From Piliocolobus tephrosceles (lineage: Eukaryota > Chordata > Mammalia > Primates > Cercopithecidae), in assembly GCF_002776525.5 (NCBI RefSeq), contig NC_045438.1, forward strand, positions 149,460,095 through 149,524,094: DNA of 64,000 nucleotides. The letters run 5' to 3'. The stretch's first letter is position 1. Each line of letters starts with the position of its first letter. The notes under the pieces are model-generated. The model saw nothing but the letters and a program-made list of their open reading frames with translations. It was not told the origin of the DNA and did not search any database. Position numbers and translations under genes: made by a program. Positions 44,661 through 56,715 of this stretch are shown here, piece after piece.

Positions 44661-45301
44661 TTGCTAGCCTTTGAATTTTACCTGTGGGCAAAACCTGAAT
44701 CAGGATCATTAATTTTGACAAAAAATGACAAATACGGTTGACCAAACCTAGATCCAGGAAATGAAAAAGTGACCAATTCCAAGAAACTGAGTGAGCCACC
44801 AAGCCAGAATTGGAGACAGCAGTGTTTGCTAGTGCATAAGACATTGTCCAGCTAACATGTCCCTCTCCTCTGAAAAATTTGACTCAGTCTACTTCCAGCG
44901 GTGACCTCATTTCTGTTTTTAAACTCAGGAAAGCTTACGTGTGGTTTGCTTAAAACAAAAGCCAATGTGGGTGGATCCAGTTTGCCAGCTTTACCCAAGT
45001 GAAACCAGGAATTAAGCTGTACAGATGCATTTTTCAGCATCAAGGGCCACCCAGGTCTTAGAAATTCATATTATTGAATGTCTTGAGAAGACCCTAATTT
45101 CTACAGCCTAAGTGGGACACACTTTCTCATCTTATACATTTCCAGGGCCAGATTTTATTCATAACTGGCTCAATCTTAACAGACATAGTTCCTACCTCTA
45201 TATATGTCCACTATTAGACTGTCTAGTGGCCTTATACCCATTAAGGGGATCATACTTTGAAACCTACAATTTAATTACTTATAAAGGATTTAGAAATCTA
45301 T
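44661..45301. other. Single-copy sequence, nothing recognised
   Basis: Short frames only. Confidence 0.5.
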
Positions 45302-45541
45302 CTAATTAAAAGACCTGAAAGAACCACAAATTGAGGAACGTAACCTGATATAAAAGCTTGATTCACTATGGCACTTGTGTAGCCTGTGTATCAGCTGGAA
45401 TCATTTTCACTGCAAATAAAACAATACAATGTGGCATAAGCAATAGAGGAAACTTACTAGTTCACATAACTGAAAACATCAGCCTTCAGACTGGGACTGA
45501 TCAGAGCTCCAAATGCATTTCTTTTCTGTTTTCTTGTCTGT
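45302..45541 (+). repeat. 240-bp duplicated segment, copy A
   Basis: Shares the same start (CTAATTAAAAGACC), middle (CTTGATTCACTATGGC, ACAATACAATGTGG, TTAGTTCACATAA-like) and end (TTTTCTTGTCTGT) with copy B at 46021-46261. By eye the identity is about 75-80%. Copy A continues into other sequence (GTCTCTTCCATCCC), which itself resembles an old repeat. Confidence 0.8.
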
Positions 45542-45824
45542 GTCTCTTCCATCCCTCATCCTCTGGCTAGCTTCACAAGATGACTGCCTGCAGCACCTGC
45601 AGCTGTGCGTTTCCTCAGTCATGTGCATGGGGAACAAAAGGGCACGTTTCGACACTATTAAACAAAAGTCCAAGGATTATGTTAATAATGGTACCACTAA
45701 ATTAATCCTCATGTCCAAAGAAATATCATGAGACTGACTGGCTTAGGTCAGGGTTATGTAAAGCAATTGTAGTGGGGTAATGGGAAGGATTACCCTGATA
45801 TTCCAGTATAGGCCCCATGGGCAC
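45542..45824. other. Spacer, possibly the rest of an old repeat
   Basis: 'ggcttaggtcagggttatg' near 45743 is reminiscent of an old mammalian repeat. Not assigned. Confidence 0.35.
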
Positions 45825-46020
45825 TGTATTAGCCTGCCAAGCTGCTGTAACAAGGTACCATAGACCAGGTGGGTACCTTAAACAATGGGAATTTATTTTC
45901 TCACAATTTCAGAGTCTAGAAGGCCAAGATCAAGGCATCGGCAGGCCTGGTTTCTCCTGAGGCCTCTTTCCTTGGCATGCAGATGATACTTTCCTACTGC
46001 GCCCTCACCTGGCCTTTCCT
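45825..46020 (-). mobile_element. MaLR LTR (MLT1/MST-like), 3' half
   Basis: Antisense LTR: TGTATTAGCCTGCCAAGCTG, GGTACCATAGACCAGGTGGG, AATTTATTTTCTCACAATTT, 'aaggccaagatcaaggcatcggcagg'. It is interrupted at about 46020 by copy B of the 240-bp duplication and resumes at 46262. Confidence 0.8.
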
Positions 46021-46261
46021 CTAGTTAAAAGACCCAAAAGAACCACAAATTGAAGCATATAACCTGATAACAAAGCTTGATTCACTATGGCCCCTATAGT
46101 ATATAAACTGTACATAAGTTACAGTGATTTTCATTTCAGATAATACAATGTGGTTTAAGCCATAGAAGAAACTTCTTAGTTCACATAATTGAAAACCTCA
46201 GCCTTTAGGCAGGGACTAATCAGAGCCCCAAATGCATTTTTTTTCTATTTTCTTGTCTGTC
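46021..46261 (+). repeat. 240-bp duplicated segment, copy B, inside the LTR
   Basis: Direct-orientation copy of 45302-45541, about 720 bp downstream. It sits in the middle of an antisense MaLR LTR whose two halves are collinear on either side. No obvious target-site duplication. Confidence 0.8.
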
Positions 46262-46454
46262 TACAAGGACTTAGTCCCTCCCTCTTCTTCTAAGGACATC
46301 AGTCATGTCCTTAGACATGGATTGGATTGGATTCCCATCTCACCACCTTATTTAACTTTAAATACTTCTTCAAAGGTCCGATATCTGAATATAGTCACAT
46401 TGGAGGTTAGGGCTTTAACATATGAATTTGGAGGACAGCACTTAGCCCATAACA
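46262..46454 (-). mobile_element. MaLR LTR (MLT1/MST-like), 5' half
   Basis: CCCTCTTCTTCTAAGGACAT then CAGTCATG, 'ccgatatctgaatatagtcacattggaggttagggc' and the LTR end GGACAGCACTTAGCCCATAA then CA continue the element from 45825-46020. Confidence 0.85.
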
Positions 46455-48474
46455 GCAGCTGAGAATTGGAACAATCTCTTCCAAATGATTTGACTACAAA
46501 AGTGCATGGGAGAAAGGTATTGGGGAATCAATCAAAATGTTCATGAAAATCCAAAAAACTGGTAAACCCTTAAACGTTCCCTTTACCCATCAGATTAATG
46601 ACAATTTTAAAAAAACATCATTAATAGTGTGTTGAGTTTCCCCAGGGCAAACTGCTACTAGATGTGGGTCTCCTAGGCCTTATTGTTTTGTCTAAGCAAA
46701 TATTTCCAAAAGTGTATTCTAAGGAGTGCTAGTCTCATGACATACTTAAAAAAAAATCTCCTGTTTAAATAATGGTAAATCCTACATAATGCATTTATCA
46801 AGATCTCAACTCACAAATTAGTATATTTAAAGGCCACAAGAAATCCTAGAGTTTTTTTAAAAAGTTTACTTTTATATGATACAGGGCTTCCCCAACTTTT
46901 TGACAACATAGAATTTTCCCCAAACATGACATATTAAAACTCCCATGGAATACGTTTTAGAAAATGCTCTTCTCTGGAAATGTTACATCTTCTTATTCAA
47001 AGTAGGAAGAGATGAATGGTAGGAACAAACATTCATGCTGAATGATAGAACTGGCATAGGTTTTAGAATGAAGGCTGGTGTACTATACGTTAGTCTAATT
47101 TAGCTTTACTTTTTTCACTGAAAGTTTCTTGTTCTGGGAAAGGAAGCTAATACATTTCAGTGCTAGTCTTTGGCTGTAACAGAAGGGCAGCTAACTTCAC
47201 AGAAATCACTCTAACAGAGCACCTGAAAGCATGTGGTCATAGCCTGTTTGCACCTGTTGCAGCCACAGGCTGAGAAAGAAACAGGAACAAGACACATTAA
47301 GGTTCGGGAATAATAAAGTGTCTATGCCAAGAAGACTGTACAATACAGACTCTGCAATGCAGAAAAATAAAGAACCAGTGACCAGAGGAAAAAATCAGTG
47401 GCAGAAGCCCAGAGACAAGAAAGGCCCAGAGCCTCAATTTGCAATGACTGCACAGGCTTGTGTGCCAATAGCTCAACTCCACCCCCTTGCTCTTGGGACA
47501 CTCTTTCCAATTTTAAACACTTGGACACCATAAGGAGTGGCTGCTTCCAACATATAACCCAAGACATCTGTTAAAGCAAAGTAAAACAGAAAAACCTGAA
47601 GGTAATTTGGAGCCTTCCAAACACCTGTGAGTCAGACAACACACAAACCTCCCCTTCTTTAAAAGCACAGATGAGCTTGAACCTTCTGGGCATTTTAGCA
47701 GTTTACCATCTGTACCAATAACCCTTTTCTGCAGTACAGAGAGTCTTCTAGGAGGATGTAAAATCCAGGAACCAAGATAAGGAAACATGTTTACACCTGC
47801 TACATCTGTTCAATCTTTTCCAGGCTCTGCTTCACACTGGAATTTCTGTGCAGGCATACTTTTGAAATCATTCTTGTCCATTTAAGTTTCACACATGCTC
47901 CATAAAAGCATAGCATATAGAAACTAGCTTCAAGAGCTCCGTGGTCCAAGGTTGCATTTCCAGGGAATACTGTCTCCATTTTCCTTGTATCTTCAATAAT
48001 CATGGAACCTAGGTCATCGTGAATAAGGTAAAATACTGCTCTAGTGGTAGGTGATGAAATCACAAAACGTGGGGAGGACATTAAATCAGTTCTGTTGGAA
48101 AGTAAAACCTTTAGACAAGCTAATTACAGTAAAGCCATTCATAAAATAATAATTTTAAAAAGAACAATAATAACTAAACCACCTAGACAAACAACACAGT
48201 CATTCATCTTACCTCCAAGAAAAGCATAACCCCAACCAGCTATTTGCCCTGCTTCCAGTAGAGCCAGACACACCTGAATGTGCTATGAAGAGGCAAGCCT
48301 TAGGGGAGAAACAGTGTGACTTAGACAAATCATTCTATATCAGCAATACCTTTCAATGTGTTCAATGGCTGCAGAGAGTACACCACAGGTGAGAGAGCAG
48401 AAAGTGCCCAAGGGGTTTCATACAAAAAACTATGTTTAGGCATAGGCCACAGTCTACTTAGAAAACCTTCAAAG
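46455..48474. other. Single-copy stretch
   Basis: About 2 kb with no repeat recognised. Minus frames of 91-93 codons (47513-47788, 47800-48081) read as plausible but unrecognised protein and fall in different frames with stops between. I do not call a gene. Confidence 0.5.
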
Positions 48475-48790
48475 GGCTGGGTGCAGTGTCTCACACCTAT
48501 AATCCCAGCACTTTGGGAGGCCGAGGCGGGTGGATCACCCGAGGTCAGGAGATTGAGACCAGCCTGGCCAACATGGTGAAACCCTGTCTCTACCAAAAAT
48601 ACAAAATAATTAGCCAGGTGTGGTAACACACACCTATAACCCCAACTACTTGAGAGGCTGAGTCAGATGAATTGCTTGAACCCGGGAGACGGAGGTTGCA
48701 GTGAGCTGAGAACATGCCACTGCACTCCAGCCTGGGCAACAGAGTGAGACTCCATCTAAAAAAACAAAACAAAACAAAACAACCAACCAA
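48475..48790 (+). mobile_element. AluS
   Basis: Complete dimeric Alu from GGCTGGGTGCAGTGTC to an (AAAAC)n tail at about 48760-48785. The 11-bp duplication AACCTTCAAAG flanks it (48464-48474, 48802-48812), with a near-copy AGCCTTCAAA in between. Confidence 0.93.
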
Positions 48791-48812
48791 AGCCTTCAAA
48801 TAACCTTCAAAG

Positions 48813-51029
48813 ATGGGTTGGATGGTAGAAACCAAAAGGATACAACACTGATTACCTCTGACCTGTTCAGAGCAGTTAGACCACAATATTCAAGGAAAAT
48901 GGCTGATACTTATACGATATAATAAGAAAAATACCAGCATTCATATTGAGAAATTTAAGGAGTCTAGGATCAACAGATGGCATGGAAGTTGATAATAGAC
49001 GCTATTTAAGAGCAAACATTATTCTGTTAAAGTTTATTTTATTGGGGTCTATTTATTTGCCCATCCAAAAATGAAATTGACTTTAAAATGGCAAGTGTTA
49101 AAACTAAATAATCTAGCCCAGTGTTTTCAACCCTCCTTCCCCAATTTTAAAACAATTAAAACAAAGAAGATCTAAGTGATTGGTCCAGGGTATCAGAGAC
49201 AATGGCAAAGTTCAAACAAGAATACAGTTCTCTGCCTTTGAGTCCCAAGCTTATTTGGAGATTTCTACTAGTTCTAGTCCTAGAAGGACTAGGGTCTTCC
49301 CCACCTATAACATACTCTGACCATATCACAGACAAGTCTCGTATCTGGAAATCTTTCAATTCCTAAAATTGTCTTAAATGATTCCAAAGATTAATACTTC
49401 TATATGTCCATTGAAGAATAAAGCTACTTCTCTGGAATGTATTATATCATTTTGCCTAATAAAACTTACAGTTTGTGCTTCCCTCCCTTTCTGAAAGAAA
49501 GGAAGGTCACAGAGAAGAGATAAACTTGTGATTCATGCAAATAAATACAGGATGAAGGGGCAGTTTATCCCAAGGCAGTCAACACTGCATTTGTAGAACT
49601 TGTATATGCTGCAACTTGCTTTCTGGGACCCTAGAGCAAATCTATGGAGAAACCAATGTCCAATGGCAACAGTTTGTATTATATTTACATTTCTAGTGTG
49701 CTGGGATTTCAAATCTGTTATCATGGAAATATATTTCACAAAATATTGCTATACAGATCTGAGAAGAATTGGATTACCTTCCCTGAAATGATACAACTAA
49801 AAGCTCTGATACTAATCCTTACTGGCAGCCATCGCTACACAGTGACCAGGCAGTGGGTCTATGACAGATATGAGATTCAAACCTGGGTGATCACCCTCCT
49901 AAACTAGCACTCATTTTCCTACATCTGGCTTTATAATAGCATAGTATTCTAATAGGCAACAGAACAACATTATTTGATAGTGACTGCTGATTGGGGACCA
50001 GACTTGTTTGCATTCCTATCACCTTTAAATCAATTTATAAAAGTGAAAACCATTTTAGCCGTGGGTTAACTGAAAAGTAGGAAGGCAAAGACGAATGCTT
50101 CTGAAGTGAAACCTGGAACAGATAGATCTCTTGTGACTTTTCAGGCTGTTGGCAGTACCTATGGTGGTAATACCAATATGTCACTCCAAGTTCGTGCACA
50201 TCTTGCCTCCCATATAGTGGGCCAATACTGTGATTCAATTTAAGAAAACTTAATGTAGTCTGTACATAGTTGCAAGTAGACTTTCCCTTTCAAAGTATAA
50301 TTTTAAAAGTACTCCAAAAAGCCCAAAGACTCAAAAATATTTCCTCCTCACTCTCCTGACTATTGACTTTGGGATGAGATATTGTTTCCTACAAAGTTAT
50401 TATAGAACTTTGTTAAAATAGAAATATTTGTTAAAACAGAAATATTTAACCTGGATGGAGTAAAATAATATTAAGCAAATCATGATATCATCTAAAACTT
50501 TAAAACATTAACAAATAAAACTATCTGAAGCACTTGAGCTGTTTGTGGCTCACCCCTAACCCTACTCCACTCCTCTCGCTATAGATAGAAGGTCAAGTTT
50601 AAGGGTCCTATGGATTTAAGGTTTAAATTTCTAACTTTAACACCTCTAGTGAGGATTTTCTGCTCCAGGGAAATAGCTTCTCACAGTCCTTTCTTGAACA
50701 CTCATTCTTCTGAACCCCTTTCTCTACACTTATGATGCTCTTTCTTCCTGCACAATTTGTCCCCATCATCTCTACCCTTATGTTTTAATTTGACCTTTTC
50801 TAGCAACCTGAGCTCTTGGAATGTCTCTCTTCTCTGAGTCCTGGCTATTTCTGGTTCACGTATTGCAGAACATAAACACAATCTGTTTTCCATCGCTCTT
50901 TAATACTTTGCTCCCCAAGCAGACTTTCTTCATAGCTTTTGTCTACCTTTTCTAACATAGAATATGAGGTGTGAGTGTCCAGAGAGCAACTTTATGACTC
51001 TGAGTATTAGGAGAGGGAGGAGATAGAAA
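48813..51029. other. Single-copy stretch with small relics
   Basis: About 2.2 kb. A possible antisense MIR lies at about 49820-49915 (GAGATTCAAACCTGGGTGA). A tandem duplication of 18 bp lies at 50410-50445 (TTGTTAAAATAGAAATAT twice, one mismatch). No gene recognised. Confidence 0.5.
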
Positions 51030-51170
51030 CAGTGATATCTTCAATAGCATTCACTAAGCACCTACTATGCACAGAGCACTTGTTAAGTGTGAACTGCTGA
51101 AGATAAACTAGATTCTCCATGGGCCTTATCCCCAAGGAATTTATAGACTAGTGGAGGAGACAGAAAAAGC
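51030..51170 (+). repeat. Ancient LINE-like relic (L2-associated motif)
   Basis: CATTCACTAAGCACCTACTA then TGCACAGAGCAC, followed by 'aaggaatttatagactagtggaggagacag', follows the same old repeat as at 39190. Confidence 0.55.
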
Positions 51171-51995
51171 CAAGATGCCAGGGCTGAGAAAAGTGTGAAC
51201 ACCAATCCTTTTCCTGGGCTTTCTTTTCTTGTGCAGCCACTGTGACTTTCATATTGCATGTGAGTTTAGTCATTAGCCAGATATGAAGTCTCTAGCATCA
51301 ATAGTAGTATACCTCCATTTACATTACCATCCTCAGTTTTCTTACTGATGAGAACATCAGAAATCCTTTGGTACAATTTGATAATGATGTGAATTGAGTG
51401 TCTGTTATGTGCCAGGCATGGGGCCAATTCTCTTGTCATTGATTTGTGAAACCACAAAGGATGATTTCTGGTACAGTGACTCTATTATTTTAGAAAATCG
51501 TACAAATGAAACAGCTCAATCAAAATTATATTGTGTTTTTTTTCCTCCCCCTCCATCTATACTCAGATCTCAAGGTCAGATAATGTTTCGTCTCAAAGAC
51601 AAGAGTCAGGGGAGAATTCCATGAGAGTTTCCTTCATTGTCCTCAGTAACTCTTTAAGATTCAGATTGTCCAACCCTTTTCAGAATGAGATGGGCTGCCG
51701 CTACTCATGACTTATTCTGATTGCATCTTTCTAAGCAGGGCTGGGGGCTTCACAACATGGTAGAAAATGCTTGATCTATGCCTCAGACATAAAAATCAAA
51801 TTTTTATTCCATTATTCTGTGAGACTGCTGACCTTTGGGCAAATTAGAAAACGGCACCTCCTTTCTCTGTAATAACAGTCCCACACCAGAGATCTGGACA
51901 AGCAGAGCACAAACGTATGGCAGACCCGATTTGCCTCTCCTCATTACCAGATGCTGTTGTGCAGTATACAGTCATACACGGCAATGCTGATCACT
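51171..51995. other. Single-copy sequence, nothing recognised
   Basis: The segment 51370-51430 contains a 'gtctgttatgtgccaggcatgggg' block of the old L2-associated repeat. Otherwise nothing. Confidence 0.45.
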
Positions 51996-52145
51996 CTTTT
52001 TGGTCATTATTAAGCTTATTTAGCTTTAGTTTCCTAATCTGTAAAACAGGGAGAATAATATCTCCCTCTGAGACTGTGAAGAGTAAGGAGATAATTTGCT
52101 GAAAGTGACTGATACACGGTTGGCACTCAATAAATATTCACCAAA
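51996..52145 (+). repeat. MIR SINE
   Basis: TTTAGTTTCCTAATCTGTAA then AACAGGGAGAATAATA, and GGTTGGCACTCAATAAATAT at the 3' end, fit sense MIR. Confidence 0.8.
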
Positions 52146-52799
52146 CTTTCTCCTTAACTGTACTGACATTTCAATAGGCTGGCTCACACAAAAGCCTGGT
52201 TTTCTAAGGTTGTTTACCTTGCCTCTGAGTCCTAGTATGCATGATTTTCAAACCTCAGCTTTTTATCTATGGAATGAGAATTCTCTTATCTTTTCATGCT
52301 TTCAAAATATTTTGAGAATTTTGAATACTTGGATAGATGTAAAGCACAGTCATACAGAAACCTATACTTTTATATACACACATCTATCTAATTATATGTT
52401 CCCTTTAAATCAATCATACTGATATTAGCTAATATTAATTGTCTCATTAGGATTCCTGTTAGCCAGAGCTGGAGTCAGGGATCCTTGAGAAATCTAATTG
52501 ACTCAAGTTAATTGTAATTTTTCCTAGGGGTTTTATTACAATAATTCATAAGTTGATTGTAATATTCTAAATTTTTGCACAGCACTGAGATTCTTCAAAT
52601 GAATTATATGAAGACAAAATGTTTGATGATAAAGACAAAGCCTATTATGTTTCATTTGGATCATTCTCCCTATCCTCTATGTTTACCCCAGCTCTTTACT
52701 CACTTTCTATTTTTCTTTGTTTTCTCTCTGTTTTTTTAAATTGTCACTTTGTTATCCAGATCTGTGTCATAAATTTCTTGTTCTCCTAGTCCACCTCAG
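52146..52799. other. Single-copy sequence, nothing recognised
   Basis: AT-rich. A 108-codon frame at 52096-52422 overlaps the MIR end and has no recognisable domain. Confidence 0.5.
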
Positions 52800-52935
52800 T
52801 GAAAGGTAGCATAGCCAGGCAGAAAGGACGTGTGTTCTAGAATCAAAAGGTCCTAAATACAAGCTCTAGCTTTTTCACTGACTATATGATCTTTGAAAAA
52901 CACAATTTGTATTAACTTGTTTTCTCTGCTCTAAC
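52800..52935 (+). repeat. MIR SINE
   Basis: 'gtgttctagaatcaaaaggtcctaaatacaagctctagc' then TTTTTCACTGACTATATGAT then 'ctttgaaaaacac' fit sense MIR. Diverged. Confidence 0.65.
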
Positions 52936-53184
52936 GGTACACTACTCTACATATACAGAGTAATGTTTAATATGAGAGGTAGAAATTTAACTATTTAACA
53001 TCCAGTAAAATTTGGGGGGGTATATCTATTCATACAGCATACAGTATGGATTCAAAAAGACTTTTTTGTAAGTAATTGTGGTTTTTAAATTTAGTTTTGA
53101 CAAAAGCTCTTTTGTTTCTTTTACTCATTTACATGAAAAATGTGAACTGGAAAGAATTTTCTTCCAGAAAGATCATTCAAGTCC

Positions 53185-53320
53185 CATCTCTTCCTCCATC
53201 TATTAGCGGAGCGACATTAGACAAATCATTTAACTTCCTGAATCTGTTTCCTCACTTGTGAAATCAAAGAGTCAGAAAAGATCCCCTCTAAGGTTTTCCA
53301 GCTCTGAAAACTTTAATTGT
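53185..53320 (+). repeat. MIR3-like SINE
   Basis: 'gcgacattagacaaatcatttaac', TTCCTGAATCTGTTTCCTCA, then 'cccctctaaggttttccagctctgaaaac' match the sense version of the SINE type seen antisense at 268-395. Confidence 0.7.
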
Positions 53321-54324
53321 AATTTTTCTTTACTGGGTTAAAATATTAATCACTCTTTAATAATGACATGTTCCAATCATGATATACAACAGCTTATCCA
53401 TAAAGTCCACTTGATAACACATACCTAGAAAAAAAGTACATCCTTAAACATCTTCTATGGATTTTTTAATATTAATACTTATCTTGTATTTTAGCCATCA
53501 TGTACATGTTAGAAACATGTATGCTTTATAACACATGTATCATCTAAAGGACTACCAACTAAATAACTGCCCAGTAGATGTATGGATATGTAATATTCCA
53601 CAGCCAGAGGCCAAAGAAAATCCTCAGTTACTGATACTTCACAAAAACTGTGAGGCCTGTGCCTATTATCTTTTATTTTCTTCCAGTTTTATGCCAGTCT
53701 CTAAATCCTATGTTCTCATTTTATACTTACTTTGATTTAGAGCCAGATATAAAGTAGGAGATATAGAATTTGTAACTCAATTCTTGACTCATTTATCAAA
53801 ATTCACCGCACAAAATGGACTTATATGCCTCTACACATATCTTTCCAAAGCTTCCCCAAAGCCTTAGCATCTGAAATAATTTTATATTTCAGATTCCATT
53901 TGGATAATTGTTGGATGGTCATGACATGTCATATGTTTAATGCACTTTCCAGATTGAAAGTCATTTAAATATCTATATCTTAGGGCCAATAATTTCCAAA
54001 GGTAATCACCTCAGTTTGCCACATTTCACTTGCATGTATTACAGACAGAAGGGGACACTGTTTTGAAAATTGATGAAGAACATAAGTACCATTTTACATG
54101 TATAATTCTTATTTCCCTAAAGGAAAATGTGTGTGGTTGTATAGATACATATTACATGTATGCTATATATGGTCTACAGATTTTTTTGCGATTTAATATT
54201 GAATAAAATACATTAGTATCTATATAGGTGATGATGCCTAATGAAAACTGAGCAATTAATTGGGAAATTAGATTAATCATCAACTTGTTAAGACTGAGTT
54301 TTCCAAAGATGACAATGTAGTACA
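53321..54324. other. Single-copy sequence, nothing recognised
   Basis: About 1 kb, AT-rich, no named repeat. Confidence 0.55.
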
Positions 54325-54490
54325 AAGGTTATATGCTAGACAAACAGGCAGATATCCGTTTGAATCCCAGTTTCTAATCATGTAAATTTTAGAAAGTTAT
54401 TTAACTGCTTTAACAATTTTTCCATTGAAAATGTGGATGATAATGTCTATTCCCTAAGACTATTTCAAAATGTGATAAAATGTAAATGCA
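54325..54490 (+). repeat. MIR SINE
   Basis: TATCCGTTTGAATCCCAGTT, 'agaaagttatttaactgctttaac', 'aaaatgtggatgataatgtc' and 'atgtgataaaatgtaaatgc' are in sense MIR order. Confidence 0.75.
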
Positions 54491-54660
54491 GGTGGTCTGA
54501 GGACTTCATAATGAGGACCACTTTGTTAAAAATTTTAGCTCCCCAAAGACAAAATTCAAAGTTATATCCTAGGAATTAAGGGTCATTTTAGTTAATTTAT
54601 CTAATAACTGTTTCCTGATATAACTGTCTAGTATCCTAACAGGGGTATGAGGCATTGTGA

Positions 54661-54673
54661 GTTGCTAGGCAAC
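54661..54673. promoter_or_regulatory. Perfect X-box palindrome (RFX-type site)
   Basis: GTTGCTAGGCAAC: two perfect GTTGC / GCAAC half-sites with a 3-base centre. This matches the X-box bound by RFX transcription factors in ciliary and MHC-II promoters. The flanks (54490-54999) are single-copy without an obvious exon or CpG island. Function is inference. Confidence 0.4.
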
Positions 54674-54999
54674 GTAGGAAAGCAAATAAGGCTTCGGTTT
54701 GCCCTAGTAGGAATGTAAGTCAGCTACAGAGGCAGATCCCAAAGAAGGAATCTGTAGAGAGTTTTTAGTCTTACTCAGCCTTTACAATCATATTACCATT
54801 GAAGGAAAATTGGTACTATTATGTTCCCCACCTCCATGTTTTACAGACTAAGCCTTAGAAAGATTCCTGAAGACAGATATTCTATGGTGGTAGGTAGTGA
54901 GACTTTCTAATTTCAGGACAGTATTGTTAAATGACAAAGGATGATGATAAGTAAATATTTCTTACATGTGGAAATGCCTATAACACACTCAGTGGTTAT

Positions 55000-55110
55000 C
55001 TAATCTGTGAGTTCATCAAGGGGCCATGCTTTATTTATTTTTACACTTTTCTCTTGTCCCAGAATCTGGAATGTGTATGGCACTTAATAAACATTTCTTA
55101 ACTGAAGAAC
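55000..55110 (+). mobile_element. L2 LINE 3' end relic
   Basis: GTGAGTTCATCAAGGGGCCA, 'tgtcccagaatctggaatgtg' and GGCACTTAATAAACATTTCT then TAACTGAAG follow the L2 3' end. Confidence 0.75.
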
Positions 55111-56224
55111 TATATCTTTATAATGTAAAATATGGATAATAGTCCTAACTGGCTTTACATAAATATTGGGCAGTAGATAGTGAAGTTTCCTTTTCTCAGT
55201 AGAACTGAAACAATCAAAGAAATGTTATTTTAGTAAATGTTGATCTCTTTTCATTCTTTCTCCCTGGACATTCTCTGAAATCTGTCAATGGAATTTGTTT
55301 ACTCCAAATCACATCTTTGTTGCCTTTGAGTATTGCCATGTTTGAATGTTTACCACTCAAATCCAGCATAAAAGTGTTTTCTTTTTTAGGTAAGATCAGG
55401 CAAAGAGGTACTGAATGAATAACACTTGATTGGGAATGGTAAATAACCATGTAATTAACTGTAAACACTGTGTGTGGTGATTTTAATGTAATTTGAGGAC
55501 TTCTAAATTATATGGTCATAAAATGGCACTTGGGCTTATGCTTTACAAAAATATCCATGTTTGTATGAGATTAATTAGTGCAGTTTGCATAAAGACATCG
55601 AGTAAAGCACTTTCTGAACGTTCTCATTTGTAAGGTTTTCTTATTTATAAGGCTTTCTTGAGTTTTTCTTTCCATCTTTCTCTGGTCTTGAAGAAATTAT
55701 TATCATTATCCACATATTTCTGTAGCTGCAAATTAATCTGGACACCAGTAAGGAGTTGATGGGCTTTAGTTCTACTTAAAAATAGATTTTTAGTTCTTAA
55801 AATGGGTTGGTCATTTTACAAGCTGATTATATCATTACGTCTTTGGTTCAATTCACAGATCATCAGATGCCCAAATGGGGCTTTTTCACTGTTGGGAGAG
55901 TTTATATGCATTATGTAATGAATCACACACACTACAGCCCAAGGGAAATAACTGTAGCAGAGTGGCTATCAAGCGCCCTTACCACTGCTTTCCACTCATG
56001 GCAAGTTTTGCCCTGCAAGGGTCTCCTTTTGGTGTGTGTGATGGTAACAGTAGGAGACTCAAGGTAATCTTACCATCTGAGGCAGCTCTTGTGTTTTTCC
56101 ATCTCCTGGAAACTTTCACTTTGCAAACTCAGACTCAAGTTACCATGGCGCTACTGGGAATTCTCGTAGATTATGTTATGATGAAATAATGGTGGTGAGG
56201 ATGATTGTGTAAAATTTTTGATGA
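55111..56224. other. Single-copy sequence, nothing recognised
   Basis: A 104-codon frame at 55875-56189 and others show no recognisable domain. Confidence 0.5.
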
Positions 56225-56421
56225 CTATTTTCCAGATGCTCTGCTGAGCATTTTATATGTATTACCTCATAGAATCCTTATAATCCACCACCACTGATTT
56301 TTAAAAATTACCACTTTACATATGAGAAAACTGAAATGTAGAGAGGCTAAGTGATTTGTACAAGGTCCCACAGCTTATGGAAAGACATGGTTTGTCTAGC
56401 TCCAAAATCTTTGCTCTTAAC
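56225..56421 (-). repeat. MIR SINE
   Basis: Well-preserved antisense MIR: 'ctctgctgagcattttatatgtattacc', CATATGAGAAAACTGAAATG, AGAGGCTAAGTGATTTGTAC, AAGGTCCCACAGCTTATGG, ending 'ccaaaatctttgctcttaac' where the Alu begins. Confidence 0.9.
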
Positions 56422-56715
56422 TTTTTGTTTTTTGGAGACAAACTCTCACCATGTTGCTCAGGCTGGAATGCAATGGTGCAATCTCGGCTTACTGCAACCT
56501 CCAGCTCCCGGATTCAAGCGATTCTCCTTCCTCAGCCTCCCTAGTAGCTGGAATTATAGGCACATGCCACCATGCCCAGCTAATTTTTTGTATCTTTAGT
56601 AGAGACAGGGTTTCATCATGTTGGCCGGGCTGGTCTCGAACCCCTGACCTCATGATCCACATGCTTTGGCCTCCCAATATGCTGGGATTATAGGCATGAG
56701 CCACTGTGCTCTGCC
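56422..56715 (-). mobile_element. AluS
   Basis: Reverse-strand Alu: TTTTTGTTTTTTGGAGACAA, 'gttgctcaggctggaatgcaatgg', TTGTATCTTTAGTAGAGACA, end GAGCCACTGTGCTCTGCC. Diverged AluS. It abuts the MIR end. Confidence 0.92.

Noticed and set aside
15258..46454. Possible endogenous retrovirus provirus suggested by the three MaLR LTRs
   Set aside because: The LTRs at 15.3, 33.4 and 45.8 kb are solo, diverged and unpaired. No gag, pol or env sequence lies between them.
47513..48081. Minus frames of 91-93 codons suggestive of a decayed gene
   Set aside because: They are in different frames with several stops between them, and no family is recognised. The lengths are expected by chance in a 64-kb AT-rich window.
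48760..48785. Regular (AAAAC)n spacing considered as a repeat array of interest
   Set aside because: It is the tail of the AluS at 48475. Such tails are ordinary.
16295..54490. tRNA genes suggested by tRNA-like boxes in MIR copies
   Set aside because: MIR is tRNA-derived. None of the copies keeps an intact A box, B box and cloverleaf.
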